DNA of 64,000 nucleotides from contig NZ_CP070982.1 in the NCBI RefSeq assembly GCF_018417595.1, positions 2,810,001 through 2,874,000 on the forward strand, read 5' to 3'. How positions within the stretch are numbered: position 1 is the first letter of the stretch; the number at the start of each line of letters is the position of its first letter. The position numbers were made by a program, and so were the translations under genes. The stretch is from Pseudomonas entomophila (GTDB lineage: Bacteria > Pseudomonadota > Gammaproteobacteria > Pseudomonadales > Pseudomonadaceae). The notes beneath the pieces are model-generated. The model saw nothing but the letters and a program-made list of their open reading frames with translations, had not been told where the DNA came from and searched no databases. Below, one piece after another: positions 37,829 through 46,860 of the stretch.

Positions 37829-38544
37829 GGACGGGCTCCTTGCAGGTGGCGGTTGCTGCGCCGCTCGAGCAGGGCGAAGACCCTGCCCGACAGCGCCGAG
37901 AACAGCAGGTAGACCAGGCAGGCGACGCCATAGAAGAACATCGGCTCCTTGGTTACGCTGACCGCCAGGTTGGTCTGGCGCATCAGGTCGATCAGCGAGA
38001 TGGTCGAGACCAGCGACGTGTCCTTCAGCAAGCTCAGCCAGTTGTTCGACAGGCCCGGCAGGGCGATGCGCGCCAGTTGTGGCAGCACCACCTTGAAGAA
38101 TCCCGTGCGCCGGCCCAGGCCCAGGGCCGAGCAGGCTTCCAGCTGACCCTTGGGCAGGGTCTTGAAGGCCATCAGCCAGATTTCGCTGGAGAACGCCGCG
38201 AACACCAGGCTGAAGGCGATCATGGCGGCGAGGAAGGTGTTGATCAGCACTTCGCCGGGGTAGCCCAGGGCGGCGAGGATCTTCTGCGCGGCGATCTGGC
38301 AGCCGTAGTAGATGATCAGCAGCGTGAGCAGTTCGGGCAGGCCACGGAACACCGTGGAGAAGGTGGTCGCCCAGGCCCGTGGCAGGCGCTTGCGCGAACG
38401 GGCGGCCAGGGCCACGACCAAGCCCAGCGGCAGGCCGATGGGCAGGCAGGCCAGGGCCAGCGACACGGTCACCAGGGCGCCGGCCAGCAGCGCCTGGCCC
38501 CAGCCACCGCTGGCGAAGGAGAGCAGGGAGAGTTGATCGAGCAT
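37825..38544 (-). CDS. Polar amino-acid ABC transporter permease
   Basis: 239 residues starting at ATG 38544, where AGGGGAAT precedes; the frame continues upstream into a REP element and is not coding there. Five hydrophobic segments and the motif SEIWLMAFKTLPKGQLEACSAL mark a HisQM permease. It pairs with the overlapping downstream permease. A REP pair separates it from the upstream binding-protein gene, a common arrangement that raises binding-protein mRNA relative to permease mRNA. Confidence 0.92.
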   Translation of the reverse strand: MLDQLSLLSFASGGWGQALLAGALVTVSLALACLPIGLPLGLVVALAARSRKRLPRAWATTFSTVFRGLPELLTLLIIYYGCQIAAQKILAALGYPGEVLINTFLAAMIAFSLVFAAFSSEIWLMAFKTLPKGQLEACSALGLGRRTGFFKVVLPQLARIALPGLSNNWLSLLKDTSLVSTISLIDLMRQTNLAVSVTKEPMFFYGVACLVYLLFSALSGRVFALLERRSNRHLQGARP

Positions 38545-38568
38545 GGGGATTCCCCTGTGTACGCCAAC

Positions 38569-38660
38569 CCCTGTGGGAACGGGCTTGCCCGCGAATGCGC
38601 CGGCAGCCGCATTGATGCTGCCTGAGCGGACGCCTTCGCGGGCAAGCCCGCTCCCACAGG
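38569..38660. repeat. REP pair inside the D-lysine transporter operon
   Basis: CCTGTGGGAACGGGCTTGCCCGCGAA.. and ..TTCGCGGGCAAGCCCGCTCCCACAGG are inverted, enclosing GCCGGCAGC..GCTGCC. It lies 12 bases before the end of the binding-protein gene and 25 bases upstream of the permease start. Confidence 0.9.
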
Positions 38661-38671
38661 TAAGGTGGTGG

Positions 38672-39424
38672 CTACTGGTAGATATCGAAGGCGAAGTACT
38701 TGCCAGCGATCTTCTGGTACGTGCCATTGGCCACGATCGCCGCCAGCGCCTCGTTCAACCGGGTGCGCAGGGCCTCGTCCTCCTGGCGCACGGCAATCGC
38801 CGCGTCGGCCTTGGTGTTGGCGACATCCCCGAGAATCTTGCAGCAACCCTGGCCGTTCTTGCTCAACCACTCATGCAACGGGAACTTGTCGGCGATCACC
38901 CCATCCAGGCGCCCGGCGGCAAGGTCAGCATTCGCCTCGTCCATGGTCGGGTACAGCTTCACCTCGGCGCCGGCCTTGCCGTACACGTCCTCGGCGTAGA
39001 TCGCCTGGGTCGAGGAGGACTGCGCGCCGACCGTGTAGCCCTTGAAGTTGGTCTGCGTGTCGCTGATCTTGCTGTCCTTGGCCACCGCCACGGTCAATGG
39101 GGTGCGGTAGTAGTGGTCGGTGAAGGCGATCTTCTTGCGCCGCTCCTGGGTGTCGATCATCGAGGCGACCACGGCGTCATACTTGCGCGCCATCAGCGCC
39201 GGGATGATGCCCTCCCAGTCCTGCGCCACCAGGGTGCACTCGACTTTCATCTGCTCGCACAGGGCATGGGTGATGTCGACGTCGAAGCCGTGCAACTGGT
39301 TATTGGCGTCGACGTAGTTGAAGGGCGGGTAGGCCCCCTCGGTGGCGAAGCGCAGGGTCTCGGCGCTGGCGTTGCCCGCCAGCCACAGGGCGCACGCACC
39401 CACCACAGCCATGGTTCTTTTCAT
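38672..39424 (-). CDS. Amino-acid ABC transporter substrate-binding protein
   Basis: 250 residues from ATG 39424, with GAGGTG upstream. Signal peptide MKRTMAVVGACALWLAGNASA, cleaved before ETLRF. The mature protein starts with the family pattern TEGAYPPFNYVDANNQLHGFDVDI and includes the pair QDWEGIIPALMARKYDAVVASM. Periplasmic binding protein of the HisJ/ArtJ type, expected to bind lysine or a related basic amino acid. First gene of the transporter operon. Confidence 0.93.
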   Translation of the reverse strand: MKRTMAVVGACALWLAGNASAETLRFATEGAYPPFNYVDANNQLHGFDVDITHALCEQMKVECTLVAQDWEGIIPALMARKYDAVVASMIDTQERRKKIAFTDHYYRTPLTVAVAKDSKISDTQTNFKGYTVGAQSSSTQAIYAEDVYGKAGAEVKLYPTMDEANADLAAGRLDGVIADKFPLHEWLSKNGQGCCKILGDVANTKADAAIAVRQEDEALRTRLNEALAAIVANGTYQKIAGKYFAFDIYQ

Positions 39425-39450
39425 CTCGCACCTCGGTCGTTGCACTCTTG

Positions 39451-40314
39451 CTATTGTTGTTTGCCCGCCGTGTAGCCGACGAACTCGTTATGTAGAGCGG
39501 CAGTTGCTTCCAAGCGTCTTTCAACATCCGGTCCGAGCTTTTTGCAGACCTCGTTGACCATCAGGTGCACCCACGACAGCATCGTCGCGGTGGATTCCCA
39601 GAACAGGTTGAATTCGCTGGGGATGCGGAACACCTCGTCGGCGTTGGCATCGGCCCAGTCACAGAAAGTGTCGGTGACCAGCGTCACCGGGATGCCCAGC
39701 GCGCGCGCCTTCTGGCACAGCTGCAGGGCGTGGCGTGAGTAGCGGCGCGCCTCGAACACCACCAGCGCGCAGCTTTCCGGGCGGCCCAGCAGCACTTCGC
39801 CGAAGTGCCCGGCGCTGCCATCGACCAGTTGCACGCCATCGCGAAGGTACTGCAGCAGGTGGCTCATGCACATGGCGATGCCGCGTTCGGTCTGGAACCC
39901 GGCGATGAACACCCGCGGCTTGTCGGCCAGGCGCCGGGCGACCTGCTGCCAGGCTTCGCCGCGGCTGTATTCGTGCACGCGCACCAGCGCGGCCATCTCC
40001 AGCTCCAGGCTGCCCGAGCGTTGGTGGTCCTCGGGTTGCTGGCGGAATTCCTGCAAGCGATCGCCCACCAGCCAGGGGCCATCACCCAGGTCGTTCTGCA
40101 GGTCCTGCTTGAGCGCCTTGAGGTGGGCATAGCCGAGGGCGCGGCAGAACCGGCCGACGCTCGATTCGCTCACGCCCAGCTTGCCGGCGATGCTCGCCGA
40201 GGTCTGGAACGGCAGCTCGTGGAGGTTGGCGAGCATGTAGCTGGCGATCTGGCGGCCGGAAGCTGCTGCGGTGTGCAGGCTGCTTTCCAGACGTTGCTTG
40301 ATCGATTGGCTCAT
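39451..40314 (-). CDS. MurR/RpiR-family regulator of the D-lysine locus
   Basis: 287 residues from ATG 40314 (GGAG upstream). An N-terminal HTH (about residues 1-80, with FQTSASIAGKLGVSESSVGRF) is followed by a SIS sugar-isomerase fold (about 130-270). SIS-domain regulators usually bind phosphosugars, but this subgroup controls amino-acid catabolism in Pseudomonas. It is divergent from dpkA across a 143-base region with operator-like repeats, and 26 bases before the transporter operon. It probably governs both directions. Confidence 0.88.
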   Translation of the reverse strand: MSQSIKQRLESSLHTAAASGRQIASYMLANLHELPFQTSASIAGKLGVSESSVGRFCRALGYAHLKALKQDLQNDLGDGPWLVGDRLQEFRQQPEDHQRSGSLELEMAALVRVHEYSRGEAWQQVARRLADKPRVFIAGFQTERGIAMCMSHLLQYLRDGVQLVDGSAGHFGEVLLGRPESCALVVFEARRYSRHALQLCQKARALGIPVTLVTDTFCDWADANADEVFRIPSEFNLFWESTATMLSWVHLMVNEVCKKLGPDVERRLEATAALHNEFVGYTAGKQQ

Positions 40315-40345
40315 GGACGGCTCCGGCTGATTTCTGGCGTGGGAT

Positions 40346-40396
40346 AGAAAATGGATGTTTTCTGTCATCAAGTCAATATTTGACAGATTGCTGTCA
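40346..40396. promoter_or_regulatory. Operator-like repeats between the RpiR gene and dpkA
   Basis: AGAAAA (40346-40351) / TTTTCT (40358-40363) is an inverted repeat with a six-base spacer. CTGTCA (40362-40367), TGACAG (40381-40386) and CTGTCA (40391-40396) follow. The CTGTCA/TGACAG hexamer also appears upstream of amaC. Confidence 0.5.
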
Positions 40397-40457
40397 TTGG
40401 CGGGAAAGTCTGTGTCGTTGCGCTGTAGCTATTCCAATTCCAAGAAAGGAGCTTCAG

Positions 40458-41480
40458 ATGTCCTCACCGTCCACCGGCCCTGTCGTGCGCGTGCCTTTTA
40501 CCGAACTGCAGGTGCTGTTGCAGTCGATCTTCGAGCGTCATGGTTGCAGCGCGGCGGTGGCCGCCGTGCTCGCCCACAACTGCGCCAGCGCCCAGCGCGA
40601 CGGCGCCCACAGCCATGGGGTGTTCCGTATTCCCGGTTATGTCTCGACCCTGGCCAGCGGCTGGGTCGATGGCCGCGCCGAGCCGCAGGTGAGCGACCTG
40701 GCATCTGGCTCTGTGCGGGTCGATGCCAAGGGTGGTTTCGCCCAGCCGGCACTGGCGGCGGCTCGGCCGCTGTTGGTGGCGAAGGCCCGGGCGGCGGGCA
40801 TCGCGGTGCTGGCGATCCACAACTCCCACCATTTCGCCGCGCTGTGGCCGGATGTCGAGCCCTTCGCCGACGAAGGCCTGGTGGCCCTGAGCGTGGTCAA
40901 CAGCATGACCTGCGTGGTGCCCCATGGCGCGCGCAAGCCGCTGTTCGGCACCAACCCCATCGCCTTTGCCGCACCGTGCGCCGGGCATGATCCGATCGTC
41001 TTCGACATGGCCACCAGCGCCATGGCCCATGGCGACGTGCAGATCGCCGCGCGCGCCGGCCAGCCGTTGCCCGAAGGCATGGGCGTGGATGCCCAAGGCC
41101 TGCCGACCACTGACCCCAAGGCCATCCTCGAAGGCGGCGCGCTGTTGCCGTTTGGCGGGCACAAGGGTTCGGCGCTGTCGATGATGGTCGAGCTGCTGGC
41201 CGCGGCGCTGACCGGCGGGCATTTCTCCTGGGAGTTCGACTGGTCGGGGCACCCGGGTGCGAAAACGCCGTGGACCGGGCAACTGATCATCGTCATCGAC
41301 CCGAGCATGGCCGAGGGTAGCCGGTTTGCCCAGCGCAGCCGCGAACTGGTCGAGCACATGCAGGCGGCGGGGTTGTCGCGGATGCCTGGGGAGCGTCGTT
41401 ATCGGGAGCGTAGAGTGGCCAATAGGGAGGGGGTAACAGTGAGTCACGCAGAATTAGAGCATCTGCGTTCGTTGCGTTAA
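40458..41480 (+). CDS. dpkA: DpkA, delta1-piperideine-2-carboxylate reductase
   Basis: 340 residues from ATG 40458, with AAAGGAG at ideal spacing. It belongs to the malate/L-sulfolactate dehydrogenase fold: DGAHSHGVFRIPGY, a catalytic His in AIHNSHHFAALWP, GTNPIAFAAP, and GHKGSALSMMVELLAA for cofactor binding. In P. putida DpkA reduces piperideine-2-carboxylate to L-pipecolate with NADPH, the step after AmaD/AmaC. The cytoplasmic enzyme connects D-lysine to the aminoadipate route. Divergent from the RpiR gene. Confidence 0.9.
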   Translation: MSSPSTGPVVRVPFTELQVLLQSIFERHGCSAAVAAVLAHNCASAQRDGAHSHGVFRIPGYVSTLASGWVDGRAEPQVSDLASGSVRVDAKGGFAQPALAAARPLLVAKARAAGIAVLAIHNSHHFAALWPDVEPFADEGLVALSVVNSMTCVVPHGARKPLFGTNPIAFAAPCAGHDPIVFDMATSAMAHGDVQIAARAGQPLPEGMGVDAQGLPTTDPKAILEGGALLPFGGHKGSALSMMVELLAAALTGGHFSWEFDWSGHPGAKTPWTGQLIIVIDPSMAEGSRFAQRSRELVEHMQAAGLSRMPGERRYRERRVANREGVTVSHAELEHLRSLR

Positions 41481-41533
41481 TAAATGACCGCGCACCTTAC
41501 AATGGTGCGCGGTCGAACAGGCTTAGGGCAAAT

Positions 41534-41800
41534 TTACTTAAGGTCGCCGAGTCTAAGCGGGGTGATACCAGAGTTATGATGAATTGAATCGATCGTGATA
41601 TCTACAGTTATCTCTACGATCTTGGCGAGCGGCGTGCGGTCACCGAGCTCAGACAATCCCTGCCAAAAAGCAAGTTCGTATTTGGTCTCTTCTTTATCGG
41701 CCAAAGATTTATCTTTCTCAATGGCGGTGGTCAACGTTTTGAGCTTGGCTGCTCCCCAGTTTTTAATCGATTGTTTGGAACAGATAACGATGCCGCTCAT
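41534..41800 (-). CDS. Small protein of unknown function, low GC
   Basis: 88 residues from ATG 41800 (AGGAG nine bases upstream); an open TTG-started extension of 27 codons upstream seems less likely. Codon use is A/T-rich, unlike the flanking dpkA and amaC genes, and no relative is recognised. No signal peptide; residues 15-45 are lysine-rich and helical, the C-terminal half looks like beta strands (IVEITVDITIDSIHHN). It is convergent with dpkA and divergent from amaC. Probably a recent acquisition. Confidence 0.55.
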   Translation of the reverse strand: MSGIVICSKQSIKNWGAAKLKTLTTAIEKDKSLADKEETKYELAFWQGLSELGDRTPLAKIVEITVDITIDSIHHNSGITPLRLGDLK

Positions 41801-41857
41801 GACAATGACTCCTGATGGATGGAGCTTTAAAACTATCCTCTGTCGGTGTTCCTGAAA

Positions 41858-41887
41858 ACTGACATAACTGTCAGTTGACAATTGTCA
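41858..41887. promoter_or_regulatory. Two adjacent palindromes upstream of amaC
   Basis: ACTGACA-TAAC-TGTCAGT (41858-41875) is followed directly by the perfect 12-bp palindrome TGACAATTGTCA (41876-41887). They are 112 to 141 bases before the amaC start and 58 to 87 bases before the small leftward gene. They contain the CTGTCA hexamer seen near dpkA. Confidence 0.5.
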
Positions 41888-41998
41888 TATTGCGCCGCTG
41901 CAGACAACCATTGTGACTGCGGTGATGAAATTGGCTTCCTCAGGATGTATGCTCATCATTGATTTGTCCGAATTTACCGATCCAAGGAGCTGCACGCT

Positions 41999-43195
41999 GT
42001 GTTCAAACATGTCGATGCCTATGCCGGCGACCCGATCCTCTCGTTGATGGAAACCTTCAAGGCCGACCCGCGCGCCGACAAGGTCAACCTGAGTATCGGC
42101 CTGTATTACGATGAGGCCGGTGTGGTGCCGCAGCTGGCAGCGGTGGATGCGGTGGAAAAGCGCATTGCCGGCCAAGCCCATGAAGCCTCGCTGTACCTGC
42201 CGATGGAAGGCCTGGCCAGCTACCGCCAGGCGATCCAGGCACTGCTGTTCGGCGCCGACCACCCAGCCGTCACCGACGGTCGCGTGGCCACGGTGCAGAC
42301 CGTCGGCGGTTCCGGCGCACTGAAAGTCGGCGCCGACTTCCTCAAGCGCTACTTCCCGGGCTCCGAAGTCTGGGTGAGCAACCCGACCTGGGACAACCAT
42401 CGGGCTATCTTCGAAGGCGCGGGCTTCAAGGTGCACACCTACCCATACTTCGACCAGGCCACCCGTGGCGTGGACTTTGCCGGCATGCTCGCCGCCCTGC
42501 AAACCTTGTCGGCCAACAGCATCGTCCTGCTGCACCCGTGCTGCCACAACCCCACCGGCGCCGACCTCACTGCCCAGCAGTGGCAGCAGGTGGTCGAGGT
42601 GGTCAAGGCGCGCCAGCTGATCCCGTTCCTCGACATCGCCTACCAGGGCTTCGGTGAAGGCCTGGTGGAAGATGCCTTCGCCATCCGCGAGATGGCCCGT
42701 GCCGGCGTCCCCTGCCTGGTCAGCAACTCGTTCTCGAAGATCTTCTCGCTGTACGGCGAGCGGGTAGGGGGCCTGTCGGTGGTCTGCGACGACGCCGCCA
42801 CCGCCGTCAGCGTGCTGGGCCAGCTCAAGGCCACCGTGCGCCGCAACTACTCCAGCCCGCCCGCGTTCGGCGCGCAACTGGTGGCCGGCGTGCTTGGCGA
42901 GGCCGGCCTGAACGCCCAGTGGGAGGCGGAGGTCGAGGAGATGCGCAAGCGCATTGTCCAGATGCGCCAGGGCCTGGTCGACCTGCTCGGTGAACTGCTG
43001 CCGGGGCAGGACTTCCAGTTCTTCCTGCGCCAGCGCGGCATGTTCAGCTACACCGGCTTCAGCGTCGAGCAAGTGCGTCGCCTGCGCGACGAGTTCGGCG
43101 TGTACCTGATCGACAGTGGCCGCATGTGCATGTCCGGCCTGCGTCCGGCCAACCTGCGCCAGGTGGCCGAGGCGTTCGCCGCCGTTCAGAAGTAA
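41999..43195 (+). CDS. amaC: AmaC, aminotransferase of D-lysine catabolism
   Basis: 398 residues of class I/II aminotransferases (aspartate/aromatic type). GTG start at 41999, with AAGGAG nine bases upstream. The PLP lysine is in [16 protein letters not shown] (about residues 241-256); [13 protein letters not shown] is the PLP-phosphate side motif. In P. putida the gene next to dpkA encodes AmaC, a D-lysine/aromatic aminotransferase that yields the keto acid used by DpkA. Sequence alone would also allow a general aromatic aminotransferase. Confidence 0.85.
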   Translation: MFKHVDAYAGDPILSLMETFKADPRADKVNLSIGLYYDEAGVVPQLAAVDAVEKRIAGQAHEASLYLPMEGLASYRQAIQALLFGADHPAVTDGRVATVQTVGGSGALKVGADFLKRYFPGSEVWVSNPTWDNHRAIFEGAGFKVHTYPYFDQATRGVDFAGMLAALQTLSANSIVLLHPCCHNPTGADLTAQQWQQVVEVVKARQLIPFLDIAYQGFGEGLVEDAFAIREMARAGVPCLVSNSFSKIFSLYGERVGGLSVVCDDAATAVSVLGQLKATVRRNYSSPPAFGAQLVAGVLGEAGLNAQWEAEVEEMRKRIVQMRQGLVDLLGELLPGQDFQFFLRQRGMFSYTGFSVEQVRRLRDEFGVYLIDSGRMCMSGLRPANLRQVAEAFAAVQK

Positions 43196-43212
43196 CAAAG
43201 CCCTCCCGCGCC

Positions 43213-43256
43213 CTTGTTCGCCAGCTTGCCGGCGAACAAGGCTGCCCGCGTTTTTC
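43213..43256 (+). terminator. Terminator after amaC
   Basis: CTTGTTCGCC (43213-43222) pairs with GGCGAACAAG (43231-43240) around eight bases; GCTGCCCGCGTTTTT follows, so a T run lies 11 bases beyond the stem. Moderate by eye. Confidence 0.5.
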
Positions 43257-43416
43257 CCCTTCTTGTAAAGACAAGTGCAACCGTCTCTCGGACGGGGCTT
43301 CCCCAAGTGCAACCTTTGCATGCACAATCGCGCCCCTCTTCCCCGGTTGAGTTGGGCGAATCGTCTAGTTCGCCATTCTCAGCCTGTTGCAGTCTTGCGA
43401 GTGGAGCTTCACCCGG

Positions 43417-44697
43417 ATGAATGAGCAGGCCCCAAGCGTTGAACAACGCTTTGTAGAATCGACCCCCGCCACCCTCGGCAGCTGGTCGCGTCACGACACT
43501 ACCTGGATGCTGGGCCTGTTCGGCACGGCCATCGGTGCCGGAACCCTGTTCCTGCCCATCAACGCCGGCCTCGGCGGTTTCTGGCCGCTGCTGGTCCTGG
43601 CCGTGCTGGCCTTCCCCATGACCTATTTCGCCCACCGCGGGCTGACTCGCTTCGTGCTCTCCGGCAGCAAGGGCGGCGACATCACCGAAGTGGTCGAAGA
43701 GCATTTCGGCATCAAGGCCGGCGCGCTGATCACCGTGCTGTACTTCTTCGCCATCTTCCCGATCCTGCTGATCTACAGCGTGGCCCTGACCAACACCGTC
43801 GGCAGCTTCCTCGAGCACCAGTTGCACATCGCGCCACCGCCGCGGGCGATCCTCTCCTTCGTGCTGATTCTCGGCCTGCTGGCCATCGTGCGCTGCGGCG
43901 AGCAGGCCACGGTCAAGGTCATGAGCCTGCTGGTGTACCCGTTCATCGTCGCCCTGGCGATGCTGGCCCTGTATCTCGTGCCACACTGGACCGGCGGCAT
44001 CCTCGACACCGCATCGCAGGTGCCGTCGGGCTCGGCGTTCCTGCACACCGTGTGGCTGGCCATTCCGGTGATGGTGTTCTCGTTCAACCACTCGCCGATC
44101 ATCTCGGCCTTCGCCGTCGACCAGAAGCGCCGCTATGGCGAGCACGCCGACGAGCGCAGCGGGCAGATCCTGCGCCGCGCCCACCTGCTGATGGTGCTGA
44201 TGGTGCTGTTCTTCGTGTTCAGTTGCGTGCTCACCCTCAGCAGCGCCCAGTTGGCCGAGGCCAAGGCGCAGAACCTGTCGATCCTGTCGTACCTGGCCAA
44301 CCACTTCGAACAGCCGGCCATCGCCTTCGCCGCGCCCTTGATCGCCTTCATCGCCATCGCCAAGTCGTTCCTGGGCCACTACATCGGTGCCAGCGAAGGC
44401 CTCAAGGGCATGATCGTCAAGACCGGCCTGCGCCCAGGCGCCAAAGCCTTGGACCGCATGGTCGCCGCGCTGATGCTGGTGGTGTGCTGGATCGTCGCCA
44501 CCCTCAACCCGAGCATCCTGGGCATGATCGAATCGCTGGGCGGCCCAATCATCGCCGTGCTGCTGTTCCTGATGCCGATGTACGCCATCCGTCGCGTGCC
44601 GTCGATGCGCAAGTACAGCGGCGCGCTGTCCAACGTATTCGTGGTGGTCGTCGGCCTGGTGGCCCTGACCTCGGTGGTGTACGGCCTGCTGGCCTGA
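43417..44697 (+). CDS. HAAAP-family amino-acid permease (SdaC-like serine transporter)
   Basis: 426 residues from ATG 43417; GGAG lies 11 bases upstream. About eleven membrane segments. The family starts with GLFGTAIGAGTLFLPINAG, and PIISAFAVDQKRRYG is a conserved loop. Hydroxy/aromatic amino-acid permeases are proton symporters for serine, threonine, tryptophan or tyrosine; SdaC is the closest type I recall. It sits between amaC and tpx, outside the D-lysine operons. A strong terminator follows. Confidence 0.9.
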   Translation: MNEQAPSVEQRFVESTPATLGSWSRHDTTWMLGLFGTAIGAGTLFLPINAGLGGFWPLLVLAVLAFPMTYFAHRGLTRFVLSGSKGGDITEVVEEHFGIKAGALITVLYFFAIFPILLIYSVALTNTVGSFLEHQLHIAPPPRAILSFVLILGLLAIVRCGEQATVKVMSLLVYPFIVALAMLALYLVPHWTGGILDTASQVPSGSAFLHTVWLAIPVMVFSFNHSPIISAFAVDQKRRYGEHADERSGQILRRAHLLMVLMVLFFVFSCVLTLSSAQLAEAKAQNLSILSYLANHFEQPAIAFAAPLIAFIAIAKSFLGHYIGASEGLKGMIVKTGLRPGAKALDRMVAALMLVVCWIVATLNPSILGMIESLGGPIIAVLLFLMPMYAIRRVPSMRKYSGALSNVFVVVVGLVALTSVVYGLLA

Positions 44698-44715
44698 TCC
44701 ACGCTTGAACGATAC

Positions 44716-44755
44716 AAATGCCCGGGTTGGTTGTCGCCACCCGGGCATTTTTTTG
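44716..44755 (+). terminator. Intrinsic terminator after the permease gene
   Basis: A perfect 12-bp stem AAATGCCCGGGT/ACCCGGGCATTT with an 11-base loop, followed by a run of T (TTTTTTT). Confidence 0.95.
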
Positions 44756-44864
44756 TCCACAGGAATTGTCCGGCAATAGAACAATTTCATGTTTGCTTAT
44801 AGGCACTTGCGCGGCTTCATGCTTAACTCAGGGTCTTTTTCAAACCCGCATAAGGAATTCCGCC

Positions 44865-45365
44865 ATGGCTCAAGTGACTCTCAAAGGCAACCCGGTTCAG
44901 GTCAAAGGCGAACTGCCGAAGGCTGGCGCCGCGGCACCGGCGTTCTCCCTGGTCGCTGGCGACCTGTCCGACAAGTCGCTCAAGGACTTCGCCGGCAAGC
45001 GCAAGGTGCTGAACATTTTCCCGAGCGTCGACACCCCGACCTGCGCCACCTCGGTACGCAAGTTCAACGCCCAGGCCAATGACGTGGCGAACACCGTGGT
45101 GCTGTGCATCTCCGCCGACCTGCCGTTCGCCCAGGCGCGCTTCTGCGGTGCCGAAGGCCTGGAGAACGTGAAGAACCTGTCGACCCTGCGTGGCGCAGAG
45201 TTCCTGCAGAACTACGGCGTGGCCATCGCCGACGGCCCGCTGGCCGGCCTGGCCGCCCGCGCCGTGGTGGTGCTGGACGAAAACGACAAGGTGCTGCACA
45301 GCGAGCTGGTCGGCGAAATCGCCAACGAGCCGAACTATGAGGCGGCGCTGGCTGTCTTGAAGTAA
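44865..45365 (+). CDS. tpx: Thiol peroxidase Tpx
   Basis: 166 residues, the usual Tpx length. Peroxidatic Cys60 is in SVDTPTC, resolving Cys94 in ARFCGAEG, the same places as in E. coli Tpx (C61/C95). It reduces lipid hydroperoxides and H2O2 using thioredoxin, in the cytoplasm or periplasm. ATG 44865 has AAGGAA eight bases upstream. The gene has its own upstream region and two hairpins downstream. Confidence 0.96.
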   Translation: MAQVTLKGNPVQVKGELPKAGAAAPAFSLVAGDLSDKSLKDFAGKRKVLNIFPSVDTPTCATSVRKFNAQANDVANTVVLCISADLPFAQARFCGAEGLENVKNLSTLRGAEFLQNYGVAIADGPLAGLAARAVVVLDENDKVLHSELVGEIANEPNYEAALAVLK

Positions 45366-45367
45366 GT

Positions 45368-45436
45368 GTTCGCCGGCTTGCCGGCGAACCAGGTAACACC
45401 CGGTAACGGCCTGGACCCTGTTCCAGGCCGTTTTCA
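45368..45436 (+). terminator. Two hairpins after tpx
   Basis: GTTCGCCGG/CCGGCGAAC (45368-45389) and AACGGCCTGG/CCAGGCCGTT (45405-45432) followed by TTTTC. The second is the intrinsic terminator. Confidence 0.85.
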
Positions 45437-45470
45437 TTTAAAGTTCACCGTCTTTTCAACGTCAGCCGAA

Positions 45471-45489
45471 GGTAAAGCGCGGGTAAAGC
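45471..45489 (+). promoter_or_regulatory. Direct repeat typical of a response-regulator site upstream of mdtA
   Basis: GGTAAAGC occurs at 45471-45478 and 45482-45489, an 11-base period that matches one DNA turn and is typical of OmpR/PhoB-family response regulators. It lies 79 bases before the pump operon. No matching two-component genes are in the window. Confidence 0.5.
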
Positions 45490-45567
45490 CACTTTGCTAA
45501 ACCGATGCCAGTGCTTATCGTTCAGGCTCTCCACGCCGTCTTTCTCTGAACAAGGTTCGTTCGACCC

Positions 45568-46860
45568 ATGCAAGCCTCCAATCCCCGTTCCCTCCGTCGC
45601 TGGCTGTTCGGCCTGCTGATCCTGCTGCTGGTGGCCGTCTTGGCCTGGTGGCAGTGGCCCGCACCGTCGGCCCACCACGAAGCCTCGGGCGGGCGCCCGG
45701 GGCGGGGCGCGGGGATGGGCATGGGCGGGCGCCCGGGCTTCGGCGCCTCCACCGAAGCGGTGCCGGTGCGGGTCGAACCGGTGCGGGTCGGTGATTTCCC
45801 GCTGTACTACAAGGCCCTGGGCACCGTCACCGCGACCAACACGGTCAACGTGCGCAGCCGGGTGGCCGGCGAGCTGGTCAAGATACATTTCAAGGAAGGC
45901 CAGCAGGTCAAGGCCGGCGACCTGCTCGCCGAAATCGACCCGCGCTCGTACCGCATCGCCCTGCAGCAGGCCGAAGGCACCCTGGCGCAGAACCAGGCGC
46001 AGCTGAAGAACGCCCAGGTCGACCTGGCCCGCTATAAAGGCCTGTACAAAGAAGACAGCATCGCCAAGCAGACCCTCGACACCGCCGAAGCGCAGGTGGG
46101 GCAGTTCCAGGGGCTGGTCAAGACCAACCAGGCGCAGGTCAACGACGCCCGCCTGAACCTCGATTTCACCCAGATCCGCGCGCCGATCAGCGGCCGCGTG
46201 GGCCTGCGCCAGCTGGACCTGGGCAACCTGGTGGCGGCCAACGACACCACCGCCCTGGTGGTGATCACCCAGACTGAACCGATCAGCGTCGCCTTCACCT
46301 TGCCGGAAACCCAGCTCGACACCGTGCTCGCCCGCTACCGCAGCGGCGCCAGCCTGCCGGTCGAAGCCTGGGATCGTGGCGACCAGAAGCTGCAGGCCAG
46401 TGGCGTGCTGGGCAGCCTCGACAACCAGATCGACACCACCACCGGCACCCTGAAGTTCAAGGGCACCTTCCAGAACAAGGACCACGCCCTGTTCCCCAAC
46501 CAGTTCGTCAACGTGCGCCTGCTGGCCGACACTCTCAAACAGGTGGTACTGGCCCCGAGCGCGGCGATCCAGTTCGGCAACGACGGCACCTTCGTCTACG
46601 TGGTCAACGCCGAGAGCAAGGTCAACATCCGCAAGCTCAAGGTGGGCGCCAGCGACGGTGAGCACACGGTGGTCGTGGAAGGCCTGGCCGCCGGCGACCG
46701 TCTGGTGCTGGAAGGTACCGACCGCCTGCGCGAGGGCACCAAGGTCGAAGTGGTCGACGACAGCTCGCAAGTGCCGACCACCCCCGGCCAGCACCTGCAA
46801 GGGCAGGACGCGAAAGGTTCGGCCCAGGCCGGTGAGCCGAGCGACAAGGCGGGCGCATGA
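45568..46860 (+). CDS. mdtA: MdtA/MuxA, periplasmic adaptor of RND pump
   Basis: 430 residues. A single N-terminal membrane segment (about 13-30, [16 protein letters not shown]) anchors it; Gly/Arg-rich linker (about 40-60). Then barrel-sandwich, helical hairpin ([20 protein letters not shown]) and beta-barrel domains of the MFP family. The domain [11 protein letters not shown] and ISGRVG are lipoyl-half signatures. It bridges the inner-membrane RND proteins and OpmB. First gene of a four-gene operon, all overlapping ATGA-style. Confidence 0.93.
   Translation: MQASNPRSLRRWLFGLLILLLVAVLAWWQWPAPSAHHEASGGRPGRGAGMGMGGRPGFGASTEAVPVRVEPVRVGDFPLYYKALGTVTATNTVNVRSRVAGELVKIHFKEGQQVKAGDLLAEIDPRSYRIALQQAEGTLAQNQAQLKNAQVDLARYKGLYKEDSIAKQTLDTAEAQVGQFQGLVKTNQAQVNDARLNLDFTQIRAPISGRVGLRQLDLGNLVAANDTTALVVITQTEPISVAFTLPETQLDTVLARYRSGASLPVEAWDRGDQKLQASGVLGSLDNQIDTTTGTLKFKGTFQNKDHALFPNQFVNVRLLADTLKQVVLAPSAAIQFGNDGTFVYVVNAESKVNIRKLKVGASDGEHTVVVEGLAAGDRLVLEGTDRLREGTKVEVVDDSSQVPTTPGQHLQGQDAKGSAQAGEPSDKAGA

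Noticed and set aside
40362..40396. Pho box upstream of dpkA
   Set aside because: CTGTCA hexamers are present but not as the tandem CTGTCAT-N4-CTGTCAT repeat that PhoB needs.
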